A DNA stretch of 64,000 bases from Flammula alnicola (lineage: Eukaryota > Basidiomycota > Agaricomycetes > Agaricales > Strophariaceae), in NCBI GenBank assembly GCA_015499995.1, contig JADNRV010000009.1:124001-188000 (forward strand). Direction: 5' to 3'. Shown one piece after another: positions 33,078 to 46,267 of the stretch. Positions within the stretch are counted from its first letter, which is position 1, and every line of letters begins with the position of its first letter. Position numbers and translations under genes: made by a program. The notes beneath the pieces were generated by a model. The model did no database searches. It had not been told where the DNA came from and saw only the letters and a program-made list of their open reading frames with translations.

Positions 33078-35482
33078 TTACAAGGGGTGTGCAAGGGTCA
33101 AGTTGTTCAAGAATGCGATCTGGGCTTGCCTAAAGGTATCCTGCGTGATCGCTGTGGGAATGAGGCCGTCCAAGAACGTTAGCAACTGGGGGGACTGGGG
33201 AGTATATTGGGGCCATATCACGTTTCCGAAGCCATTGGGGTTGAGTGTTGTGACAAAGCGCACGAGGTAGTTGGTCAACTCTTCCCCGCCATAAACGTTC
33301 AGCAAATCGGTAACGTGCATCTAATCATAGTCAAATGCTTATTAAAATACAAAATAAACAGAAAATCTCGATCTTACCGATCCAAGCACTGGAAGTGTCT
33401 TGAAGCGTTTGCTCACTACAAAGCTCAATTATCGATAGCAGAAAGGCATATCGGAGGCAACTCACGAAAAGCGTAAGCCGATTGCTTTCCAGACCGATTC
33501 TGTAACAGGAACCGACGGGGTGCTTGGAACGTTAGGTCTCCTTGGAAGGACGCGAGGCGCTTGTACTGAGGAGATAGCGCATCCGTTATTCCAGTGTCGA
33601 AAGGAGATCCTTGTGTCAGGTCGGAAGGATAGAGGCTGGCCAGCTGGGATATCTCATCATCCGTTATTCCAATACCTTGAAGCAGCGTATTTTGTACATA
33701 GTCTGCGAATTGGGCATCGGTTCTTAAATGAAACCACGGGTTAACAGGGACGCTAAGCGTGAAAGATGATTGCCATAACTTACGTGACGTTTAAGGTAGA
33801 GAGGGAGAACAATGTCCCTTCGTCGTCGCAATCGCCTGGTTAATGTCGGATGTAAAGCTCAGAAGGACGAAGAGAGACGCAACTGCACACCTGTTACAAA
33901 TGGCACGTTGGCGATAATACCCTGCTGCACGAGTTTCTGTGGATGATCTGTCAGGAAAACCCCGTCCGCCCGAGGAGGCCACGCCAAATTTAAGGACTGG
34001 AATGATAGCTATTAATAAAACTCCTCCCACGGATTCATCTCCGCGAGCTATACCTGAAAATCAAATATCCCAGGTGACATATCCACGGCTGCCTTGAGGA
34101 CGTCAAAAGGCAGAGCACGAAGGCACTCCAGGGTATCAGCTGATCCTGTACAGCCTGTTTGTTCGACCAAAGCATCATAATGAGGTTGACCTTCCATTAT
34201 GTCGCCGAAAGGAACAGCAGATCCCGATTGCATGAAGGCCGCGCGGAACAGACCTTCGGTATTGCCGTTGTTGGCTACCATATGAAGAGCGACGGAAATG
34301 GCGCCCGCAGATTCTCCCCATCTGATCGAAAAGTTGGAAAAAGTTGTTGGGAGATGGGAGGGCTTACATAGTAACTTTGGTGGGATCTCCTCCGAATGAG
34401 CCAATATACTTCTGGATCCATCGCATGGCCTCTCGTTCTGCAAGGGTGAAATTCGTAAGAAGCGAAAAAGACCAGACATCAAGCCATACGATCTTGTAAA
34501 CCCAAGTTCCCGATGCCGGCGGCCTTGACCTCTTTGCTCGCCAAGAATCCGAAACCTATCTGGCATTCAAAGCTATGTTCTTATTCACTGCACGCGCCAC
34601 ATACCTGTGACTCTAAGATATGCGTAAGCACTTGACCCTTTCACAGATCGCTAAAAAATACCTGTAGTTGATGCTTGCATAGATTATTGGCATCCCGAGC
34701 AAGATTGAACGCTCGACAATGACACTGCCGTCGTACCTTGAAACCGAATAAGCGAAACCGATCAAGATAATCTGATAATGCTCACAGAGGGAATGAGGCT
34801 GTTCCTTTCTCAAATCCGCCTGCACGAAATCTCCATATCTTCGTACATCGATGAAAATGAGATACCTACCGCCATAAATCCACTATATACATTTCGTGAA
34901 TCAACGGAGCTTCTCTAAGAGACAGCCAACTTACAAGGACGACAGGTAGCTTTGACTTTGTAGTCGCAGCCGAGGGCGCGACAATGTTGATCGTCAGACC
35001 TAGTTAGCGGCAAGAGGGGCCATTAAATAGTTGATAGACGAAGTTGCAATATCTCTCACAATCTTCAGAAAACGGGAAGATCGCGTTGACTCCAAGGTTA
35101 GTGAGCATATCGATAGTCTCAGATGCAAGTCCCGGCGGAAGAGGTAAATTGATGTTTTGTTGAGGACATGCAGGACCAAAGGCTGTCGCTAGATGTGTTC
35201 CATTGTACGGAAGGTTTGGTTGTGGTAAGCGAAGTCGAAGATCGCCAATTCTGGGAGAGGTTGAACAATAAAGTTATGCTGCTTCTCGATCGAAGAGAGA
35301 GAGAGATAAACGTACGGAGGCTGAGCAAAAGGTATGCCTAGGAACTGAGACACAGATCCAGAGGCAATTCCGGTGAATGTGCCTGAATCGAGCTTAACAG
35401 AGGGTCCAACCGCCAGACTTACGCGAACTAAGGACAACGCGGAGAGAGCCAGCAGTGAAAACAAGTAGCTGGGGCGAAACAT
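33078..35482 (-). CDS. secreted type-B carboxylesterase/lipase
   Basis: Secreted alpha/beta-hydrolase of the carboxylesterase family (hydrolysis of carboxylic esters; in fungi often lipases or sterol esterases). About 15 exons splice in frame, giving roughly 530 residues, typical for the family. Residues 1-24 are a signal peptide (LFSLLALSALSLVRVSLA). Family marks in order: FLGIPFAQPPIGDLRL, the FSEDCLTINI-type segment, oxyanion loop WIYGGGFEKG, YDGSVIV, INYRV, GNLGLQDQREAMRW, nucleophile elbow WGESAGA (Ser codon 34311-34309), an acid region DCDDEGTLF with the catalytic Glu, and the catalytic His in SMHVTDL near the C-terminus. The triad is complete. The last exon (33320-33078) ends at TAA. 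It is the only esterase here and has no obvious operon-like partner; the two membrane-protein genes downstream run the other way. Confidence 0.93.
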
Positions 35483-36924
35483 CCTCGAAAGTGAATTGTC
35501 GAAAAGCAGACTGCGCAACCAGATGTGCACTTCAAGACGCATTATATAGGCGAGCAGCCATTTGGTTGGCAAGAAACATGACAAGCAAGCATGCGGTATA
35601 TTTCCATGGTTAACATGAAGAAGGAATCACAAGGTCTTTGCCATACGGTGTGCAGAGAAGTCCTCTAGGGCGAGTCAGGATGTCAATACCATCGTTCCCA
35701 CAGGGTGTCATTTTCGGAAGGGACCAAACTCGCAAAAGCATCAGTGCAATACCAAGTTATGAATATAATCTTGATTCACTTACATGATCGTCCACTCGAA
35801 CATCACACCCAGCGCCGTCCCTCGCTATTCCAGGAAAAAGAAGAGCCGCCGTCCTTTAAGTTCCGAGAAATGTCAAAGGATCCAAAACGATTAGAGATTG
35901 GGCGAGTCCCAAAGCTTCAGGTGATGACATGCCCCTACAAAGCTTATCCAGAGAGATTCAAGGTTAGCGAGCACTGCTTTCATACCCCGGATCGATTCAC
36001 CTACCTTTAGCCCAGGTTCTCAGGCTCGCAGGCAGATGGCGCCGACGGATGAATAGAAACGGCTTCCCATTATTTCTGGTTAGTTGTTCTGATTAACAGA
36101 ACTGGTCGTTTTTATCTATTAAAGAAATGTACGAAGCGTGGGTAGTCGTCCTGACTGAAAGTTGATCTATAAACGTACCTGCCTGTTCTAAGCTCGCTTG
36201 AGTTGGATGTTGTTTCCTCAGAAGGCCGATTGCTTAGCACCGGCGGTGACACTGCCCAGTTCGACGTTCATGCATCCTTTGAAGCAAGAAGACAGGCAGG
36301 TGCATAGGTGCATAGCAATAAGGTGAAACTCTCGGGTGAAGCTCGGCAAGCATCTGGGTTATCGTCACGTGATTCAAACTTCTCGATCATGTGGCGCTAC
36401 TGTCCCGAGTAACTAACTGTCAGTACATGTTTACTGAACGTTGAACGTTGAACGTTCAACAACACTTAAACCCAACGACCTATGTACTTACTGCAGAAGC
36501 CAGACCGGAAAACGGCTCGAACGTCTCCCTAGTTGCTACTCGTGAACAAAGATCCGAGCTTTGGAGATGAGAAAATCCATATTCAAAGTGGCGGTAAAGG
36601 ATCTGTCGTTGATCAGTTGAGGTGATGACACTCTTCTGACGTTCATAATTGGACATTCGCAGTGATCATCGCCGCCCATTAACCCTTTCGCATACATAGC
36701 AGAGACGCCCACAAGTGCTCTGGACACGTCAACGTGCACGCCAACATATTTTTAGATGCAATGGAGACACGATACCAACGCCATCCATTCTCAGAGTCCC
36801 CTTCCTCGGATTAGAACCACTGGAGGGTGCCGAGGGCCCAGAGGTTCAAGATTTAGACGTAAGTATCCCTTAAAAGTACTTCTTGCCACACGTTGACCTC
36901 CTGCAATTAGATTCGACCTTGATC
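35483..36924. other. intergenic between esterase and membrane-protein pair
   Basis: No gene recognised. It contains a short tandem of GAACGTT units at about 36438-36460 (see findings). Confidence 0.45.
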
Positions 36925-38827
36925 ATGGATAGGTCGACTCCGCCTCAAGTTCTGGGAGCACCGTTTCTTGGATTTATGCTTGGGTCAATGTAAGTCGATC
37001 AGGTTGAATCTTACTTCAAACTTTACTTAAGTTATGCCATACTATCCTCTAGTCTGTTCGGCGTAGCTCTCCTGCAGACATACCAATACTTCTTGCATTA
37101 CGTCCAGGATTCGAGGTGGAGAAAAACTCTGGTAAGACGTCCTCAATGCAAGTATATCAGTGCTAACGTTCGCGGTTGTCAGATTGCGGTTATATGGTGA
37201 GCCTGTTCCCTCGTTTCCACTTAACTGGTACAAACCTCCGAAACAAACAGTGGTCTCGACTCGACGCATCTCGTTTTCTCCGCAATTATGATGTATTCCT
37301 CCTTTTCCAGCCCCTCTGGATTTTCGAATGATAATTATTTATGGTGAGAACTGCCTTCATCTCTCATGTGGATAGTCGACCTGAGATTTTTTCGTTCCTC
37401 AGGACTCTAAAGGTCTGTCCGATAACACTATTAGTTGCTCGGCGAGGCGGAAAGACTCAATACAGTGTCCACTCTAGGGATTTGCGACGAGCAAGGTACC
37501 TTTCATCTTTGTATTTGCTTGTGTTACGACCCTTGACGTTATCCTCCCGAAGGCGCTGCTTATAGTCCTCGTACAGGGGTGGCTTCGTTTTCTCCTATAT
37601 CCTTCAATCGAACTCAACGATGTCCTAGCTATTACCTGCTCGTAATTTGGCGTTGTAAGGTTCATATTTCTTTGTACGTCGCTTGCCCTCATGTCTGGTA
37701 TAGTTGCAAGGAACATCACATTAGATCGAGTAGTGTCGAAGGTCATTCAGGTAAGTACGGCCCTACCCGCCGAACTTCCCATACTGAGGCCAATTTTAGT
37801 TTCTTTCGGTTCTCGTTTTTCTCTATGCAACCGGTATGTCATGTCAATTGTCCGCCTTTCCAATTTTCCGATCAATCAACTGGCTTACTGGGATTCTAGG
37901 CGTTGCTATTGGTGAGATATGACTACGATATTCCACTTCCTCGACGCTGAGGTTGTGACCGGATAAAGCCTTCTTGACCTACCTGTAAGGCTCGGATATC
38001 GTGTTCGATTACGCGTATGGAGTGCTCACCGACGTTCTAGAGAGCAAGTTAAAAGCTTCTATAGCTTCTCCGTTTCATTTCAGGTCAGATATAAATAGTG
38101 TAAAGTCATAACTGCCATCTGAATTAACTTTTGTCACCTGCCTCGTCTAGAATATGATCTTCATCGGATTCGGGTCTACTGTTCTCATCGACTGTACCAT
38201 CGCGGCCACTATGTCGTTCCTTCTGTTCAAAACAAGTTCAGGGAATAGTAAAAAGTAAGTGATAAATTGCTATCACATTCTGGGTCGAAGACTGACTATT
38301 ATTCTCAGGAGTCGGAGCGTGATCAGGTTCCTAGTCATGTTCTTCATTGGGACAGGATTGTTGACAGCGTGAGTTAGGCGACCTAAATATATTTCTGACA
38401 GTCTGCTGTTATCTCATGTTCAATTGTTTAGCATCGCGGCCATTGCAACGATCGCTGTGGTGAAGTGATCTATGATGCTGTACGAACGACCACTGCTGAC
38501 AAGACCGCTGTTGCAGTACGTTTCAAGGCCATCGACTGTTCTGTATCTCGGCATTGAATTTTCAGTACCAAGACGTATGCAATTTCAAGCTTAATGGTAT
38601 CTTTTTCGTGATGTTGAAGATTGCCTCTTTTCCAGTCTATGCAAATTCGATCTTAGTAATGTAAAGGTTTCTTGTCCATTCCTTACTTTTACCCATACTC
38701 ATGACTTCATAGGTTCAATTCTAAAGAGCGCTTGCGGAAGAAAATGCAGGCAACTACAGAGCTTCAGCTTTCGAGCAAGTTGCTCTTCGAAGATTTTTCG
38801 GACCCTCAAGAAGAAGGAGTACCGTAA
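36925..38827 (+). CDS. DUF6534-like seven-span membrane protein, copy 1
   Basis: Integral membrane protein of the kind annotated DUF6534 in agaric genomes; molecular function unknown. Splicing about 18 introns gives about 290 residues from ATG 36925 to TAA 38825-38827. It opens APFLGFMLGSILFGVALLQ, then TYQYFLHY and LDSTHLVFSAIMMYS (the family's L-D-x2-H segment). Hydrophobic spans include ALLIVLVQG and FIGFGSTVLIDCTIAA, then SRSVIRFLVMFFIGTGLLT and LYANSILVMFNS, the conserved Y-x-NS-x-L segment before a charged tail. Several exons are 10-20 bp. The neighbour at 39327-41260 has the same exon plan and almost the same length up to the tail, so the two are tandem duplicates. All frames stay open, so it appears functional. 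Confidence 0.85.
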
Positions 38828-39326
38828 GAAGAAACCCGATGCCCCTCCCAATGCTTGAGGTATGTACTCAATGACATTTGTACTCTTCTCTGAACTGCCT
38901 AAAGATTCTCTTAGTGCCCAACATTTGCGAAGCTAATTAATGTGGTTTACAAGAATGCCCCTTGCACTATACTCCCTCTCCTCTCCAATATGTAATCTGA
39001 ATCAAATATTTTCTAAGCAGCTTATCTTCGAAGACCGGAGCGCTGGCTCGGCTTTCGCCGTCACTGGAGCGCTCCTATTATAGGCTTCAATGTACCCTTG
39101 AATGTACCTGGAGTAAGGCTTTGATCAATCCACAATAGCACTGCGTCGTGGGACTCCGACTCGGAGGGTTCTTTCTTTCGCTATCAACTCGGCCTTACAT
39201 AAGAAGGACAGCCATACAAATTTTCGGTGCTCAGGAAGCTTAAGGCTCGCTTTGACCACTTCATCGACGGTCGACCTCATTCGCACTTCCTAATTCCCTC
39301 AGCCTACGCGTCCCATCCAGCGAGAT

Positions 39327-41260
39327 ATGGCTGTCGGAAACGAGAACCTCAGTCTAGGACCACCGCTCCTTGGACTTGTAGTTGGATTGGTGTGAGCGAC
39401 TCATACAATGACGAATGGAGTGCGATCATATTTTATAAATACTCATGACCTCCTTCTAGCCTGTTTGGTGTGACGCTCTTGCAGGCTTATCAATACTTTC
39501 TGAACTACACACACGACTTGAAAATTAGGAAACTTACGGTCAGTTACTCTCTCGCATGGGATGTAGGCGGAGATATTCACACGTGTTAAATTTAACCAGA
39601 TTGCTGTTGTTTGGTTAGCTTCTTCAGGTCGATCGATAGCTCGTGTAACTGCTATAACAGTATGGTCTAAATAGCTGCCTCGATTCCCTTCATTCTGTGT
39701 TCGCAGTGGCAATGGTGTACTCGGCTGTGACGAGCGCCCCTGGATTCACGGATCAGAATGTTATATGGTGAGAAGGATTACAGTATAAATATACTGCACG
39801 ATAAATTTACTTGTCGATAACTTAAACATCCAGGAGTATGAAGGTTAGTTAACCGAATTGTATAACTTTCTCTGTATATTTCTCTTTTTGCACCAGGGTT
39901 CGGCTTTAACGAAGGTACGGTCACATATTCTGGCTCCTCTATAAACGTTACCCAAGGATGACCGTGACGCCGGATTTGTCGCAGACATTCATGATTGTAC
40001 TGGTCCAAAGGTATTTCAACTCTTTTAGGCAAGCCATTGTCTAACGAAGGATATAGCTTTTACCTACGTCTTATATGGGTTTGTAGGTGTACAGGACAAA
40101 TAATTGCTTCTTTCGCCCTAAATCTGTCCGATTCTTCTCTAGTAGCCGGAAACATTATGCTGAATCAAACCATTTCACGGGTTATCAAGGTCAGGTATAA
40201 CATGCGCCACTAGAACACATTCGTTGACGAACGCCTTAGTCCCTTTCATTGTTAACCTTCCTCTATGCCATCGGTATGTCATATATACACTGACAGGATG
40301 TGTATCGATCTGACGAATGACACTACAGGCGTTGCGATCGGTATGTCCATCACTATAGACTTGAGATAATAAAGGATGTTGACAGTATCTATTTGAAAGC
40401 ATTTCTGTCATACGTGTAAGGTCATGCATTCTCTCTTCGTAAAATTTCTGAGCATCTTGACAGAGAGAACATCCCAAGCCTCTTCAGTTTCTCCGTCTCC
40501 TTTGAGGTGAGAGGAATTATCTTCTGTATGCTCAGCTCGTCGTTATTCTTCGACCTTCAGAAAATGCTCTATGTAGCGTTCGGGTCAACGGCTGTAATCG
40601 ACTGCGGTGTTGCTGCAGTTATGTCTCTCGTTCTGGTCCAGACAAGATCTCAGGCAAGCCATACAAGGTCGGGGGAAGAACCCGCTCAATCTGTCACGGG
40701 CACGACATGCTAAAGAGCTTTGTCTGGATTTCCCCAGTACGAATGTGATCAACTACTTGGTGACTTTTTTTGTGGCGACGGGTTTTTTGACGGCGTGAGT
40801 GCCAAGCCCCGTTTTATCATCTCGAAAATGCTCACCATGATGGTCTTCAATTTCCATAGTGTTGCCGCAGTCTTGACGATAGTGCTCGTACGCCACAACC
40901 TCCGTGCTGAAAATTCCACTACTCGCGTTGACCCAGGTTTCTTAGTACATCGTAAGACCGTCGACTGTCCTCTATCTCACAGTTGAATTCTCCGTACCAA
41001 AATGTGAGTGGCAAAATTCTCCACGAATTGATGATTATTGGAATTCCCCTATCCAATTACAGTGTATGCAAATTCTATCTTAGCAATGTATTCTAATTAC
41101 ATCCCTTTCCTTCCGATACAGAACTGACTTCCGAGGCCGTAGGTTCAATGCGAAATCAAGGATGCAGAAGCACATGAATACTACGGAGGAGCTCAAGGTG
41201 CCTAGTGTGCTGTTCTTCGGAGATGCACCAGCTGGCAACGAGGAAGACGGCTCTAGCTGA
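39327..41260 (+). CDS. DUF6534-like seven-span membrane protein, copy 2
   Basis: Tandem paralogue of 36925-38827. The spliced frame runs from ATG 39327 to TGA 41258-41260, about 300 residues. It opens GPPLLGLVVGLVLFGVTLLQ, then AYQYFLNY, CLDSLHSVFAVAMVYS and TFMIVLVQSFYLRLIW. Next come FGSTAVIDCGVAAVMSLVL, INYLVTFFVATGFLTA and VEFSVPKLYANSILA, and a hydrophilic tail ending GNEEDGSS. Intron positions and phases correspond one for one with copy 1, while the sequences differ at most positions, so the duplication is old. Seven or so hydrophobic spans and no signal peptide indicate an integral membrane protein. A receptor-like or sensing role has been guessed for such families but is not shown here. 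Confidence 0.85.
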
Positions 41261-41682
41261 AAGTTGGGTTCAACCATGGGTCGTGAATTGGTTGAAGTGC
41301 TGGAGAGGAAGAAATATATCACCTGAAGCTTTAGAAATTGCTTTGGGAAGAGAACATGCTTTCCATACCTAGAGGTCTATCGTCAAAAGAATGGAAAAGC
41401 TCGAATATTCTTGAGTATTCGAACTACATAAGTACTACCGGAATTAAGTACTACCGGAATAAGTACGGCCCGGCAGAACCCGCTCGTGACTATAATTAGG
41501 TAAGAAAAAGGACTTGTTCCTTTGGCGTGAGGCTTGTGGCCACCTGGTTACAGGTTAAGTTCTGCTGGCATCGACACGGTCTCGCTCTGACCATGCTATT
41601 TGAGCAACAATGAAAGCCGCCTCTTACTCTTGTAAGTTCCAAAGCCATTAATCTCCTCCCTACCAACTTCTCTGAATTCGCG

Positions 41683-42413
41683 ATGCCTTTTGAAGCCAAA
41701 CCCCCACTAAAACGCCGCAAGCTGACCAGGAGTTCGACACCATCTCAGACGCCGACTTCTGCTCCTGTGAAGGTTCTTACGCCGACAACGAACACGAACA
41801 AAGGAACACCCGTCTGTGCAACATGCAACCGAGCTCTACAAAGCACAACTCCTGGCAGCATCATTCAATGCGCGATGTGCGTGAAAATGATATTTTTAGG
41901 CGCTTGCTTGTCATGTCGAAACAGCAGCGCCACAGCTTTTCTTGGGCTGACTATTATTCCTATCAGATGTTTATTGACGACCTGTGCTGTGTGCTCACGT
42001 ACATGCACTCATTCGGCGGCGTCCTTGCCACCCACACCCCACTTGACATGGTCTCCTACACCCTCACCTTCTCCAGCAGCTTCTCCACGACGTTCCGTGC
42101 TGTCGCTTAACTCTTCTAACACGAATTTGCCACTCATAGACTCGCCTCTGACTCCGACTCAGAACGCATTGGCCGGGAAGCGACGCAATTCGCGGATGAT
42201 GAAGATTTGCCGTCTTTCGCGGGAATAAAGGACTTGCCACTTGGTGAGGACCAAGGTGAATTTGGGCCGGGGTGTGGAAGGATCGTTTGTATGAATTGCT
42301 GTTACGAGGATACACACAAGTACGCCCTATCCTCATTGCTCTCCGTATCGCTCGCTGACCCTCACAGTAGCAACACAACAACATGCCTTAGTTGCTACGG
42401 ATCGCGGACCTGA
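41683..42413 (+). CDS. cysteine-rich, probable zinc-binding protein
   Basis: The protein starts MPFEAKPPLKRRKL (a basic, nuclear-type start). A first cysteine group follows (CATCNRAL ... IIQCAMC), then CAVCSRTCTHSAASLP, a Ser/Pro linker (SPTPSPSPAASPRRSVLSL), and an acidic stretch with DDEDLPSFAGIKDLPLG. It ends with GCGRIVCMNCCYED and, after a 48-bp intron, SNTTTCLSCYG before TGA 42411-42413. The paired C-x2-C groups suggest two or more zinc sites. Two inner junctions (about 41878-41970 and 42085-42165) cannot be fixed by eye because the coding frame changes at each and several splice pairs fit, so the exact protein is uncertain. Family not recognised beyond a fungal Cys-rich pattern. Probably nuclear. 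Confidence 0.65.
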
Positions 42414-45400
42414 ACACGACTCTGAACGACTTCAAGCCCATCCTGGCATATTTTCTCTTTCCATCTCACCAGCATGCCTCGATTTCCTTTTTTTCTGCCC
42501 ACATCACTCAACTCAGTCACATTTCTCTTCCATCGGACAGCGAAATTGTTATCTACACTCCTATTCTTTTCATTATATCTTTCAATCGCACACCATACCA
42601 CAATTGCTACGATCTTACATTTCTTCACAAACCATACACCGTCTCTAATTGCATCTCGATTTTCCCAATAACCCCTCGTGTCGCCCAACCAACGCCCGTG
42701 TAACCCACGACTACCATGGGTCCGCAAACGAAACCTGACCCTGACGGTGCCGCCTCTGGGGCGATCAAGTGATAAAGATTACGGTACGATTGCCCTAATA
42801 AGCTAATTGCCCCAATAATCTAAGACAACGGAGTACCACATCATAGGCATCGCTCAATTGCCTCGATTCCGCGGCACCGACACACCAAATATCTACATGC
42901 CCAAAGGAATAGATTGAAGGTCGACTCCAGCGTCGTCATCCTCTGCATAAGGACAATTCCCGTTCTTGCTTTGATCATGGTCCGGTGGCGTTCGTTTTCG
43001 ATGCCTCCGCGCCTGCCGCACAAGCACACTCTGAGTACGGCTGCAACGCTGCCCATAACGGCCAATCGGCCAATATTAAATTCATGGATAAAACCAAATA
43101 CCGAAATTTTATGATGTCTGTCAGCGTAAACCGAGGCGAATTTCTCTGGAAAATGGGAAAAATTCCCTGAATATTTACACAGACTCGGGAACGATAGGGC
43201 GCTGTGAGATGGAATTGATGCAGGGTCTTACGTACAAGCAATGTCAAGGAAAGATAAGAAGCTCCGAGCGCGGGTACTGTAAGTACAATGTGTAGGGTAA
43301 CGATTACTGACTCCGACGCGGATTACTGACTTGGACGCGCTTGGGACGCGCAGCTTTATGAATTTGAATACCTTTAGGATGGGTGCCTAGATGTAGAGAT
43401 ATCAAAGGCCTTGAAATTTCAGTGACTGGTCCCGGCAGCCAGAAAAGAAATAGGTCGTCCTCTCCCTCTGTTTTCGGGGTGCAGATGTAATCATGTAACG
43501 GCTGAAGCTGGCTGACTCAAACGAAGTCTACGATGCCGTATGATACTTCAAAGCTTCAAGATCCTATCAGTACATTTCTATGCCGCAGTGCTGAGATGAA
43601 GTCGTACCGAAACCCTCCAGTGCGAAATAGATGTAGAATGGAATTGAAGGGCACTGATTTCGAGAACGAACAAAAAAAGATTTCAACTGACAATGATTCC
43701 GAGAACGAGAAAGGAAAACTGTGGACCTGATCCTTAACTTTGTTCAGATGCTTTGAAGGTCGTTTCTACAGCCTGGATTGGGTGACTAATCTCAGAGCGT
43801 CCGGATATAATTTCAGCATACCACAGGAAAAAATTGAGCTTTCGATAGAATACTACGAGGGCGGAATGGGCATGTTTCCGATAATTGGAATTCCATTCCT
43901 TATGGCGAGATATATTTAACACCAATAAATACTGTTGGCATAAGGTGTGTTTTCGTCCACCCAAGCATCCTGCGAGGCTGTCTGAAAGTTTCAACGAATT
44001 TTATCTCTCAGAATCGGTCAGATGCTGGAGAGTTTGATAAAACAGACCGACCCATTAACGATGCCCCAGAATAATGCCTCTGAGGGTCCTCCGCTGCTAG
44101 CAGTTAGATTCGAGAGTCGAGACGGGTGCGGCGGATGCCGAGAACACTCACTCAAGGCCTTGGGTGTCTTAGATATGGGGTATTCTCTCGTCTGGAAAGT
44201 AGGGTTAATAGTTTTTGACTGCATAAGGTTTCCCTTTATTCGTAAGTAAAATTCTCTCACCAATCAGAGCTTGCAAACTGCGCATCAGGAGCCATCCAGG
44301 GGGTAATGGCTCGAATGTCATAGGCCCAACCAATGCATGCACCAGGGAAATTTTCTATGTGCGTAGTTCCGACTTGAACGTGAAAAGACGTTTGATCCAC
44401 ATTCAACGGATTTTGAAGGCTGTAATTGGGAGGAGACGGGGACCAAATTTACTATGATAGGCCCAGGTCAGAGCCTAGCCGGGTTTATCCGTAAGTTTGA
44501 GGCGTTCAAACTTCAGTCCGATTTTCTCCTTACTCTGACAACAATATCTTGTCTTCTCCGATACTTTCTGTAACAGCGTCCTCGCGTTCACAATCCCCGC
44601 CTGTACTAGTCCCCTTTTAACGTGTTCTAGTCGTATTATTGCTTGCAGTACTTGTGTCGACGCTTGATCTTGAAATGGACAACGGCGTTGTGTCTTCCTG
44701 ACTCTTCAGATAGAAGCTTGGACTTGCAACTGACTCTATCGATCCCCAAATGTAAACACTCTTTCGGAATTCGAGGGACATTCACAGTCTGCTGCTGTTC
44801 TGGCAGGTGGACTAAATGGCCGTTCAATCTATGTGAATCATACTCTGGTGCTGAACCCCTTCCGGTCGTGCGGGTCACCTATTTCTATTTCTTGGGTGGA
44901 GCGGACAGGGCTTAGGCTTAGACGCGATGCAGGAAATGCTGTCGGAAGACTACAGGCTATTTGGGCATAATCCTGCTCATTCCAATCTTTTGTAACAGCG
45001 CCAGCTTGAGTCAAGTTATCCGCATTTCTCGTCGAATCAATACGGCTAATGTCAGGCCGCTAGCAAATTAACTTCTACAAAGGAGACGACGAAGAAAACA
45101 AAAGCAAAGGAATTGTGACATGATATTCTCGTTGGGAGGGCAGAATGGTATTCACAGATACTCATCTCGGCTCGGTGTTCCCTTCGGCCACGCAAGGACA
45201 TGGCTGGATCTAAAATTCCGCTGCCCTAAATTCAGAATTATGGCCGACATGTCCGTACAAGTATACCTCTATGCAGCTGCGAGTCCGAGGTGCAATGCAC
45301 TTTACCGCGGTGGCAAGAGCGCAAACCGACCGTTTCTACTAGCTCTACTTATTCAAAGACCTGCAGCTTTATGCTTTTTCCGCATGGCACGGTGATTGCT

Positions 45401-46267
45401 CTCGTAACAGCGATGAAAAAGGCTTCCTGACGTGTTGGCATGCACTCTAATATCTAGGGCAGTGTACAGCGTATGATCGGTATGCGGGGCCGAAATAAGA
45501 GAATATAGACGCCCATGCTACCATTAGCGCCTTACATACATCTGATCAGTCGGCGGTCACATCCAAACCCTAATGGATACTAGACGTTATCGATGCCCTC
45601 TTCCTCCCATCGTGCACTGTAGTCCCTCGTGCGATATGCAGGGTTACTAAACCGCCCATGGACCTAGCTTCGGACAAGGAAGACGTTCCTAGAATGTAAT
45701 TTCGTCATACCACTGTCCACGAAGCTCTGTCGTAGACGCAAAATATCATGCTTTCCCCGTTAGGGAAATGACCGTTATGGGCATGTACACCCCATGCCCT
45801 TCCTAGTTTTCTCTGCCACTTTCAGCGGCATTACCATTCATGTTTGCTTGAGCTACTTCTGCCCAGCTCTGCGCTTTAACCTTATCATATGATCCGGATA
45901 GCGGAACATTGTCCGAGCTGGAGGCGATGAAGGAGGTCCATGGTGTACTGTGTGCCGTGTTTATAACGCTCCCAATGGTTACTGGGGCTTAATCCCGTCC
46001 AACTAAATCAACTTGGAGATACAGGGCACGGATACCCTCCATTCTTCGGTGTTGAAAATGGGCTGAAAGGGCATTACCATTTACGATGTTGACGCAACTA
46101 TGCTATGGTCTCGGACAAATAGTATGGTAATCGGGACCTCTGGCTACATCGTCAAGTGTATTTAACAAGAGTGAAAAGACCGACGAAAATACAGTTCCTT
46201 TGCATATTTTCACATTCTCTGTTCTCCCGCACTCCTCACGCAAACGTTTCAAAGCTTTGCATACTGC
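42414..46267. other. gene-poor stretch, 3.8 kb
   Basis: Read on both strands without a convincing gene. Open frames are short, lack domain signs, and do not join through plausible introns. It may be decayed transposon sequence, but I saw no terminal repeats. Confidence 0.4.

Noticed and set aside
37560..37640. apparent stop codon (TAA after ITCS) in the first membrane-protein gene
   Set aside because: A 57-bp intron (GTGGCT...CCTAG) removes the region and restores the frame QG-YYLLVIW, matching the paralogue.
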